A stretch of DNA of 35,006 bases from Pedosphaera parvula Ellin514 (GTDB lineage: Bacteria; Verrucomicrobiota; Verrucomicrobiia; Limisphaerales; JADJPG01): positions 1 through 35,006 of the forward strand of contig CAMCCU010000003.1 in the NCBI GenBank assembly GCA_945872975.1. The letters are read 5' to 3'. Under the pieces are notes generated by a model. That model ran no database searches and was not told the DNA's origin. It saw only the letters and a list, made by a program, of their open reading frames with translations. Positions 1-6,541 of this stretch are shown piece by piece. Positions within the stretch are counted from its first letter, which is position 1, and the number at the start of each line of letters is the position of its first letter. A program made the translations under genes and the position numbers.

Positions 1-272
1 TCGGACTCCTTCTCCGTGCGATAGAACGCGCAGAACTTGCAATAGACGTTGCAGACGTTCGTGTAGTTGACGTTGCGGTCCACGATGTAGGTGATGATCT
101 CGTTGCCGCGCCCGTCGTAAGCCTGCGCCTTCTTCAACTGCCGGCGATGATCCGCCAGCGCGCCAAGCTCCTCCAGCGGCAGCCGGTACAGGCGCAACGC
201 CTCAGCTTGGTCAATGCGCTTGCCATCCCAGACCTTCTGCAACAACTCATCCAACGACGCGTCGTGAATCAC
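1..272 (-). CDS. mqnC: Cyclic dehypoxanthinyl futalosine synthase MqnC (N-terminal part, runs off the window)
   Basis: This is the N-terminal ~90 residues of a radical SAM enzyme. From the GTG start the sequence has an alpha-helical lead (DASLDELLQKVWDG), then DRNVNYTNVCNVYCKFCAFYR, whose cysteines C74, C78 and C81 form the CX3CX2C motif that binds the radical SAM 4Fe-4S cluster. The DRN-NYTNVC context is typical of MqnC, which cyclises dehypoxanthine futalosine in the futalosine route to menaquinone; MqnE and CofH are the related alternatives. An in-frame TAA lies just upstream (282-284), so GTG at 270-272 (or a CTG two codons earlier) is the only reasonable start. A UbiX-type gene lies 50 bp upstream in the same direction, which fits a menaquinone context. 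The C-terminal three quarters is outside the window. Confidence 0.82.
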   Translation of the reverse strand, partial: MIHDASLDELLQKVWDGKRIDQAEALRLYRLPLEELGALADHRRQLKKAQAYDGRGNEIITYIVDRNVNYTNVCNVYCKFCAFYRTEKES

Positions 273-322
273 GGGCAGAGCTTAGGTTTCCAACGGCAAA
301 AGGCAAAACCGGTTTTGGCAGG

Positions 323-886
323 CTATCCACCCCACCGCTTCAACAGGTCATGCTCGATCTCGAACAAATCAAGCACGCGGCCGACGGTGTGGTTCACGAT
401 GTCGTCAATCGTCTTGGGCCGGCCGTAGAAGGCGGGAATCGGCGGCATGATGATCGCGCCGGCCTCGGTCGCCTCCAGCATGGCCTTGAGATGGCCTCGA
501 TGAAACGGCGTCTCCCGCACGACGAGCACGAGCTTGCGGCGCTCCTTTAGCATCACGTCGGCGGCGCGCGTCAGGAGATTGTCCGCCTGACAATACGCGA
601 TGGCCGCGACGGAATTGATCGAGCACGGCAGCACCACCATGCCCATCGTTTGAAACGATCCGCTGGCAATGCTCGCGCCAATATCCGCCGGCGAATGCAC
701 CACGCTGGCCAGCGCTTTCACGTCGTCTGTCTTCCAATCCGTCTCCTCGGCGATGGTGCGCTCGGCGGGCTTGGTGAGCACGAGATGCGTCTCCACGTCG
801 CCGCGCTGGCGCAACACCTCCAGCAACCGGATGCCGTAGATGACTCCGGACGCTCCCGAGATTCCGACGATGAGGCGTTGTTTCAC
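323..886 (-). CDS. ubiX: UbiX-family flavin prenyltransferase (possible MqnM-type role)
   Basis: This 187-aa protein is full length for UbiX/Pad1. It has the N-terminal flavin-binding loop GISGASG (residues 8-14), the central SGSFQTMGMVVLPCS segment and the C-terminal FYGRPKTIDDIVNHTVGRVLDLF signature. UbiX enzymes prenylate FMN to make the cofactor of UbiD decarboxylases. The gene sits directly upstream of mqnC on the same strand. In futalosine-pathway bacteria a UbiX/UbiD pair acts in late menaquinone synthesis, so a role there is likely, but it could equally serve a general UbiD enzyme encoded elsewhere. No UbiD gene is visible in this window. The start ATG gives the canonical MKQRLIVGISGASG N-terminus. 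Confidence 0.9.
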   Translation of the reverse strand: MKQRLIVGISGASGVIYGIRLLEVLRQRGDVETHLVLTKPAERTIAEETDWKTDDVKALASVVHSPADIGASIASGSFQTMGMVVLPCSINSVAAIAYCQADNLLTRAADVMLKERRKLVLVVRETPFHRGHLKAMLEATEAGAIIMPPIPAFYGRPKTIDDIVNHTVGRVLDLFEIEHDLLKRWGG

Positions 887-923
887 AATCGTTAAGCTAT
901 GCGGCCAGACGCGTTCGCAACTA

Positions 924-2570
924 TTACTTCCCGCCGAGCGAGCGCGTCACGATCTGCTGTGCCTCGTCCACGATGCGGTTGAGGTGCGACTGGTCTTTGA
1001 AACTCTCGGCGTAAATCTTGTAGATGTTCTCCGTACCGGACGGCCGCGCCGCGAACCACCCGTTCGCGGTCACCACCTTCAGCCCGCCGATGCTCGCGTT
1101 GTTTCCCGGAGCCTTCGTGAGCTTGGCGGTGATCTTGTCACCGGCCAGTTCGGTCGCGATCACGGCCTCGGGCGTAAGTTTCTTGAACGCGGCCTTTTGT
1201 TCGGGCGACGCGGGTGCGTCGATGCGCGTGTAGCAGGGCGCACCAAACTTCGCAGTAAGCTCCTGGTAATGCTGGCCGGGATCTTTGCCGGTGCGCGCGG
1301 TGATCTCCGCCGCGAGGAGGCCGAGGATCAGTCCGTCCTTGTCCGTGCTCCACGCCGAGCCGTCCATGCGCAAGAAGCTCGCACCGGCGCTCTCTTCGCC
1401 GCCGAAACAAATGGAACCATCGAACAATCCGGGCGCGAAGAATTTGAAGCCGACGGGCACTTCCAACAGCTTGCGGCCAAGATCCGCGACCACGCGATCA
1501 ATCATGCTGCTGCTCACCGCCGTCTTGCCGACCGCCGACGCGGTGGACCACTTCGGACGAAGCGCGAGCAGGTAGCGGATGGCCACGGCGAGGTAATGAT
1601 TCGGGTTCATCAACCCGACCGAGCGCGTGACGATGCCGTGGCGGTCGGCATCGGGGTCGTTGCCGAACGCGATGTCGAACTGATCCTTCAGCTTCACGAG
1701 CCCGGCCATTGCGAACGGACTCGAGCAGTCCATGCGAATCTTCCCGTCGTGATCCACCGTCATGAACGAGAACGTCGGGTCCACGTTCGGATTCACCACG
1801 GTCAGGTTCAGACCGTATTCGCGCTTCAGGGGCTCCCAATAATGCACCGCCGCGCCGCCGAGCGGATCGACGCCGATCTCCAGTCCCGCCGCGCGAATCG
1901 CCGCCATGTCGATCACCGAAGACAAATCCTTCACGTAGTCCGCGACGTAATCCTGCTGATGCGTGGTGCCCGCCTTCAGCGCAGATTCGTAGGCGATGCG
2001 TTTCACGTCCTTGTTGCCGGCGCGGAGCAGGACGTTCGCGCGATCCTGAATCCAAGTGGTCGCGTCGCTCTCGGCCGGGCCACCGTTGGGCGGATTATAT
2101 TTCATCCCGCCATCGGTCGGCGGATTGTGCGACGGCGTGATGATGAGTCCGTCCGCGAAGCCATCCTTCCGTCCGCGATTGTGAACGAGAATCGCGCGCG
2201 AGATGACGGGTGTTGGCGTGAAGCCGTCGTCCGACTGAATGATCGTCTCGACGCCATTCGCGGCGAGCACTTCGAGTGAGGTGCGCTGCGCGGGAGTGGA
2301 GGCGGCGTGCGTGTCCTTGCCCATGAAGAGCGGCCCGGTGAAGCCCTGGCCCTTGCGGTATTCGCAGACCGCCTGCGTGATGGCGAGGATGTGCGCCTCG
2401 GTGAAGGTGCCGTCGAGGGGCGTGCCGCGATGACCGCTGGTGCCGAAGGCAACGAGCTGGTTCGGGTTCGCGAGGTCCGGCTGGCGCGTGTAGTAATCGC
2501 GTTCGAGCTTGCTGAGATCGATGACGAGTTCGGCTGGGGCGGGTTTTCCGGCGAGTGGATGCGTGGCCAT
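924..2570 (-). CDS. pgm: Phosphoglucomutase (alpha-D-glucose-phosphate specific)
   Basis: The 548-aa protein matches the length of E. coli-type Pgm (546 aa), which interconverts glucose 1-phosphate and glucose 6-phosphate in the cytoplasm, linking glycolysis to glycogen and cell-envelope sugar synthesis. Visible motifs in order are GTSGHRG (43-49), the active-site phosphoserine loop TPSHNPP with Ser147, the Mg2+-binding loop [10 protein letters not shown] (303-312), the sugar-recognition loop GGEESAG (390-396), and the phosphate-binding C-terminal [13 protein letters not shown]. All catalytic positions are intact. It lies downstream of the two-component pair on the same strand, with a 46-bp gap. 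No specific regulatory site is evident. Confidence 0.96.
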   Translation of the reverse strand: MATHPLAGKPAPAELVIDLSKLERDYYTRQPDLANPNQLVAFGTSGHRGTPLDGTFTEAHILAITQAVCEYRKGQGFTGPLFMGKDTHAASTPAQRTSLEVLAANGVETIIQSDDGFTPTPVISRAILVHNRGRKDGFADGLIITPSHNPPTDGGMKYNPPNGGPAESDATTWIQDRANVLLRAGNKDVKRIAYESALKAGTTHQQDYVADYVKDLSSVIDMAAIRAAGLEIGVDPLGGAAVHYWEPLKREYGLNLTVVNPNVDPTFSFMTVDHDGKIRMDCSSPFAMAGLVKLKDQFDIAFGNDPDADRHGIVTRSVGLMNPNHYLAVAIRYLLALRPKWSTASAVGKTAVSSSMIDRVVADLGRKLLEVPVGFKFFAPGLFDGSICFGGEESAGASFLRMDGSAWSTDKDGLILGLLAAEITARTGKDPGQHYQELTAKFGAPCYTRIDAPASPEQKAAFKKLTPEAVIATELAGDKITAKLTKAPGNNASIGGLKVVTANGWFAARPSGTENIYKIYAESFKDQSHLNRIVDEAQQIVTRSLGGK

Positions 2571-2616
2571 AGTTCGTTAAAGTGTGCGAAAGTTGTATCC
2601 CCTGCCCCGCCGGATG

Positions 2617-4059
2617 TCACTCCGCCTCTCTCGCCTGCGTCCGCTCTTCCGGCGCTGCTGTGGTCGGCACTTCACCCGTCACCTTCGGCAGCACCACTGC
2701 GAACTCCGCGCCTTCGCCGGGCTTGCTCGTCACCGTCGCCTTGCCGTCGTGCGCTTCGACGACCGCCTTCACCAGGCTCAAGCCGAGACCGAGCCCGCGC
2801 TGCGAACGGCTCTTGTCGCCGCGATAGAGCCGCGCCCATATCTTGTCCTGCTCCTCAGCTGGAATCCCAATGCCCGTGTCGCGAAAGAGCACCACGACTT
2901 GCCCCGGCTCGTTGCGCGTGGTGATGGTGACGCGACCGCCCTCGGGCGTATACTTGATCGCGTTATCCAGCAGGTTCGCGAACACCTGCCGAACGCGATT
3001 CGGGTCCACCGACACTTCACACGGCTCCAGAAAATCTCCACGCACCCCGACTTTGCGCTCTTCCGCGACGTATTCGTAGAGCTCGATGACTTCGCGCAAA
3101 AGCTGGCAGAGATCGATGCGTTCTCGCCGGAGCTGCATCATGCCCGCTTCCGCCTCCGTGATGTCCATCAGCGTGCTGAGAATGCTCATCACGCGCTCGG
3201 ATTCCTCCACGCAATCCGCCAGAGCCTCCTGTGCTTCGCTCGAAACGGACGTGTTCTGCAAGGCGACTTCCGCCGTGGCACGAAGGCGCGTCAGCGGCGT
3301 GCGCAGGTCATGTGCGACGTTGTCGAGCGACTCGCGCATGGCGCGGATGAGCGATTCGTTCTTGTCGAGCATCGTGTTGAAGAGCAGCACCATCTCGTCG
3401 AGCTCATCGTCGGACTTTCGCGCCGGCACACGCGCATCGAGCTTGCCGGTTTGGATGATCGAGCGCGCCGTCTCGACGATCTGGCGGACTGGCAACATGG
3501 CGCGATGGGCCACGAACGCGCCTGCCACCAGGCTCATCAACAATACCGCGACACCGGCGGGAATGACGGTTTGACGGAGCGGCTGCCAGAGCGCGTCGCG
3601 ATTGCTCATGCTGCGGCCCACGAACATGGTGCCGCCGTTGGCGAGCAGCACCGGAAGGATCGCAATATCCTTCTGCGCGTCCTTCGGCACGCGGGTGATT
3701 TCCGCCTGCTGCCAGACACGCTTCACCCGGCTCTCGATGCGAAACGTGCCGAAGTCTTGCGGAACGACCACGGAGTCCACGACATCGAAAGGGGAGACCA
3801 CACTGACAAAGAACGCCTTCTCATCCGACGGATCGTTCTCCGCGAGCACGCGGCGTTTGAACTCGGCGTAGCCGCTCGTCTGGAAGAGCGAGGCGTATTC
3901 CTTGGCGCGGGAGCGGATGACTTCCTCTTCCTTGCGCGCCAGCTCCTGCGCGACGAGGTAATACACGAGGAACAATAACGACGCCGCACTGATGGCGAAG
4001 AGCCCCGTGTACCACAAACTCAGCCGGACGCTGACGCGGTTAAGCAGGCCGAAGGGCAT
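2617..4059 (-). CDS. Sensor histidine kinase (HAMP, HisKA, HATPase_c)
   Basis: This is a 480-aa membrane sensor kinase. Transmembrane segments are at about residues 14-38 and 165-187, with a ~125-residue periplasmic sensor region between them and a HAMP linker at about 186-240. The dimerisation/phosphoacceptor H-box is [10 protein letters not shown] with His250. The ATPase domain has the N-box [14 protein letters not shown] (361-374), G1 box DTGIGIP (393-399) and G2 box [10 protein letters not shown]. All catalytic residues are present. Architecture and pairing resemble CusS/HprS-type kinases, but the signal cannot be deduced. Its start codon overlaps the end of the response-regulator gene by 20 bases, so the two are translationally coupled and form one system. 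The C-terminus ends in a Glu/Ala/Thr-rich tail of unknown use. Confidence 0.93.
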   Translation of the reverse strand: MPFGLLNRVSVRLSLWYTGLFAISAASLLFLVYYLVAQELARKEEEVIRSRAKEYASLFQTSGYAEFKRRVLAENDPSDEKAFFVSVVSPFDVVDSVVVPQDFGTFRIESRVKRVWQQAEITRVPKDAQKDIAILPVLLANGGTMFVGRSMSNRDALWQPLRQTVIPAGVAVLLMSLVAGAFVAHRAMLPVRQIVETARSIIQTGKLDARVPARKSDDELDEMVLLFNTMLDKNESLIRAMRESLDNVAHDLRTPLTRLRATAEVALQNTSVSSEAQEALADCVEESERVMSILSTLMDITEAEAGMMQLRRERIDLCQLLREVIELYEYVAEERKVGVRGDFLEPCEVSVDPNRVRQVFANLLDNAIKYTPEGGRVTITTRNEPGQVVVLFRDTGIGIPAEEQDKIWARLYRGDKSRSQRGLGLGLSLVKAVVEAHDGKATVTSKPGEGAEFAVVLPKVTGEVPTTAAPEERTQAREAE

Positions 4060-4708
4060 ATCCTACTCCGCGAATGGTGTGCAGCCGCGTCTTCTCCGGA
4101 TCGATCTTCGCGCGCAGGCGATGCACCAGCACATCGACCACGTTCGTCTGCGGATCGAAGCTGTAGTCCCACACGTGCTCCAGCACCATCGTCTTCGTCA
4201 CCGTGCGGCCCATGTTGCGCATGAGATATTCGAGCAGGGCAAACTCGCGCGGTTGAAGATCCAGCGTCTCGCTCCCTCGCGTGACCTGGCGCGTAAACAA
4301 ATCGAGCGTGAGATCGCCAACGGTAAGCTTCGTCGGCTCGGTGGCCTGCGACGCGCGACGAATGAGCGCCTGAATGCGTGCGAGCAGCTCGGAGAACGCG
4401 AAGGGTTTCGTCAGGTAATCGTCGCCGCCCGCCTGAAGTCCCTTCACGCGATCGTCCACCGATGCCTTCGCGCTGAGGATGAGAATCGGCGTGCGAAGCC
4501 CCTTGCTGCGGAGCCGTTGAATGAGGCTGAGGCCATCGAGCTTCGGGAGCATCAGATCGACGACCGCCACGTCGTAAGGGGTGGTCTCGGCCATGACGAG
4601 CGCTTCTTCGCCATCGAGGTAGTGGTCCACCGCGAAGCCGCTTTGCTTGAGCCCGTTCACGACGAACGAGGCAATCTTCTTGTCATCTTCGACAACCAGG
4701 ATGCGCAT
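4040..4708 (-). CDS. OmpR/PhoB-family response regulator
   Basis: The 222-aa regulator begins [13 protein letters not shown] longer in-frame start at 4768 would add a 20-residue non-homologous leader, so ATG at 4708 is preferred. The receiver domain (1-115) has the acidic pair E7/D8/D9, phosphoacceptor Asp51 in [11 protein letters not shown], and the conserved Lys101 in DYLTKPF. The C-terminal winged helix (about 125-222) ends [30 protein letters not shown], which is characteristic of the OmpR/PhoB effector domain. It is encoded just upstream of, and overlaps, its cognate histidine kinase. It is probably a transcriptional activator responding to an envelope signal. The target genes are unknown, and autoregulation is only a guess. 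Confidence 0.94.
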   Translation of the reverse strand: MRILVVEDDKKIASFVVNGLKQSGFAVDHYLDGEEALVMAETTPYDVAVVDLMLPKLDGLSLIQRLRSKGLRTPILILSAKASVDDRVKGLQAGGDDYLTKPFAFSELLARIQALIRRASQATEPTKLTVGDLTLDLFTRQVTRGSETLDLQPREFALLEYLMRNMGRTVTKTMVLEHVWDYSFDPQTNVVDVLVHRLRAKIDPEKTRLHTIRGVGYALRPA

Positions 4709-4786
4709 GTCTGCGATAAGAATGAGACAAGGCGCGGGTGTTGTCCAATTGGCAATGAGCACGGCCAATCCGACGGGCGAACGCGC

Positions 4787-5710
4787 CTACGGCCGGAGCT
4801 TTTGGTCGAACCAGATTCCAAACTCGCGGATGTCCAACGGCATCGTCAGCCAGCCGTGGTCGCCGCCGGGATGCACCTTCACCTGAACCTCACGGCCAAC
4901 TTTTCGCGCCGCGACTTGGAACCATTCCGTCTGTTCGAGCGGCGTCAGCGTATCCGCGTCGCCATGATAAATGAGCACGGGAGGCAGGTTCGAAGTGACG
5001 TAATAGAGCGGCGACGTCTCGCGACCGACGACCTTCCACAACGCCATGTTCGTCGCGGCCGCCCCGAATCCTTTCACGAAACTCTTCGGCGGACCGCCAT
5101 CGCCGGGGTTCTCCCGGGACTTGCCGAGATTCAGCAAATCGGTCACCGGATAAAAAATAGCCACCGCCTGTACCGCGCTGCTCTCGCGGTCCGCCGGGTC
5201 CGTGGCATCTGGACGCCCCGGCCCTCCACGCGTCGCCAGCATCAGGCTCAGATGCCCGCCCGCACTCCCGCCAGTGACTCCAATCCGCTGCGGGTCGATG
5301 CCGTAATCCTTCGCGTGATGCCGGACGAATCGCACTGCGCGATGCATGTCGTCCGTGATTTCCATGATCGTCACCTTCGGCTGCGACACGTGATAGATGG
5401 GAAACACCGTGTAACCGCGACGGATCAACGGCGCCGCCATCCACTCACCAAACGAGCCGGGCTCGCCGGACTTCCATCCACCGCTCACGAGCAGCAGAAC
5501 GCCCACGCCATTCGGCTTCGCGGGCCGCAAGACATCAAGCGCCAGCGTCTCCCCGCCGCGCTTGCCGTAGGCGATGGCGTTCGTGCGTTGCACCGTGGGA
5601 TGGAAATACCACCACGCACTGCCAACGACCAACGCCACGAGCAGCACGACGGCGGCGATGGTCCAAAGCGTATTACGAAGCAGGCGTTTCCAGTTCATGA
5701 GTGTGGGCAA
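4787..5710 (-). CDS. Membrane-anchored alpha/beta hydrolase (BD-FAE/carboxylesterase type)
   Basis: This 307-aa protein has an N-terminal membrane anchor or uncleaved signal (residues 12-36) followed by an alpha/beta-hydrolase fold. The oxyanion region is VLLLVSGGWKSG (71-82). The nucleophile elbow is GVTGGSAGGHLS with Ser149, the acid is Asp253 in YHGDADTLTPLEQ, and the general base is His285 in HPGGDHGW. The elbow reads GGSAGG rather than the commoner GDSAGG, a frequent natural variant. The family includes feruloyl/acetyl-xylan and lipid esterases, so hydrolysis of an ester on the outer face of the inner membrane is likely. The substrate is unknown. It lies between the response regulator and a DJ-1 protein, all on the minus strand, with short gaps. 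Confidence 0.85.
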   Translation of the reverse strand: MPTLMNWKRLLRNTLWTIAAVVLLVALVVGSAWWYFHPTVQRTNAIAYGKRGGETLALDVLRPAKPNGVGVLLLVSGGWKSGEPGSFGEWMAAPLIRRGYTVFPIYHVSQPKVTIMEITDDMHRAVRFVRHHAKDYGIDPQRIGVTGGSAGGHLSLMLATRGGPGRPDATDPADRESSAVQAVAIFYPVTDLLNLGKSRENPGDGGPPKSFVKGFGAAATNMALWKVVGRETSPLYYVTSNLPPVLIYHGDADTLTPLEQTEWFQVAARKVGREVQVKVHPGGDHGWLTMPLDIREFGIWFDQKLRP

Positions 5711-5719
5711 AATGCTGGC

Positions 5720-6337
5720 TCAGGACGGAGACCGCCGCCAGTCATAATCCATCTGTCGCGCCGTCCGCAGCGCCAGTTCCTCGCCCTCCAATCGCTCGAC
5801 CAGATGCAGGCTCATGTCGAGGCCGGCGGAGATGCCCGCTGAGGTGACGATGCTTCCCTCGTCCATCCAACGCTGGTCGCCTCGCACAGGAACGTCAGGA
5901 AACATCGCGCGGAAATCCTCAATGTCCTCCCAATGCGTCGTGATGGTTTTGCCACGGAGCAATCCAGCCTTGCCCAGGAGAAACGCGCCGGTGCAAACGG
6001 ACGCCGTCAGCTCGGATTTGGCCGCAGTGCGCTTGATCCATTCGATGACGGGAGCGCGTTCCAATTCCGCCGTCACCACGCCGCCGGGAACGATGAGGAC
6101 ATCAATGGCCGGATGATTCGTGAGGTCGTAACCCGGCTGCACCATCAGCCCGCCCCGCGCGCGAATGGGCCGGATGGACTCGGCAATGGTGCAGACTTCA
6201 AATGGCCTGGCCGCGTCCGGCATCAGCCGAGCCTTCATGCGCGACGCCGTGGAGAACACCTCGAACGGCCCGCCCAAATCGAGCACCTCGATTTGATCGA
6301 AGAGGTAGAGGGCGATAACGCGAGTCATGATCGGCAT
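5720..6337 (-). CDS. DJ-1/PfpI-family protein (GATase1-like, isocyanide-hydratase/GlxA-N type)
   Basis: The protein is about 205 residues from the MPIMTRVIALYLFD start. AAGGA lies immediately upstream, and a second ATG nine bases further in is equally possible. A longer in-frame start would add 38 unrelated residues. Family features are DQIEVLDLGGPFEVFS near the N-terminus, IDVLIVPGG (78-86), and the nucleophile elbow ELTASVCTGAFLLGKAGLL with Cys115, followed by TTHW. The carboxy half VTSAGISAGLDMSLHLVERL also matches the family. There is no AraC-type DNA-binding domain, so this is a stand-alone enzyme-like member resembling isocyanide hydratase or a stress chaperone/glyoxalase. The actual activity is not predictable from sequence. 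Confidence 0.85.
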   Translation of the reverse strand: MPIMTRVIALYLFDQIEVLDLGGPFEVFSTASRMKARLMPDAARPFEVCTIAESIRPIRARGGLMVQPGYDLTNHPAIDVLIVPGGVVTAELERAPVIEWIKRTAAKSELTASVCTGAFLLGKAGLLRGKTITTHWEDIEDFRAMFPDVPVRGDQRWMDEGSIVTSAGISAGLDMSLHLVERLEGEELALRTARQMDYDWRRSPS

Positions 6338-6541
6338 GTTCCTTACAGGCTGGGTACGGGGTTGCCGACCGAAAATATTCCGCTCTGCCTGGTGAAAGGG
6401 AGCGCCGGGAAAATCCGGTTTCCAAAACGGGACGCTCGTCCAACGGCGCAATTTTTCAGGGTAGAATGAAGAGTTTTCGCATGAGCAATTAGTCCGAAAC
6501 TGAGGTTCTCCGCGGCCGTTAAAAAGGGGTAGGATTGCCGC
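6338..6541. other. Divergent intergenic region
   Basis: These ~200 bases separate the leftward DJ-1 gene from the rightward nuclease-transposase gene, so they should carry promoters for both. I see no convincing -35/-10 pair. I also see no IS66-type terminal inverted repeat here that would mark the left end of an insertion sequence. A purine-rich stretch (AAAAAGGGGTAGGA) ends 8 bases before the ATG at 6542 and may serve as its ribosome binding site. Confidence 0.4.

Noticed and set aside
840-2279. Long open frame (479 codons) on the plus strand opposite pgm
   Set aside because: It is an Arg/His/Ala-rich shadow of the intact phosphoglucomutase gene, with no family motifs.
3992-5842. 616-codon plus-strand open frame spanning the response regulator and hydrolase
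   Set aside because: Its product is Arg/His-rich and motif-free, and it is antisense to three recognisable genes. High GC creates such frames.
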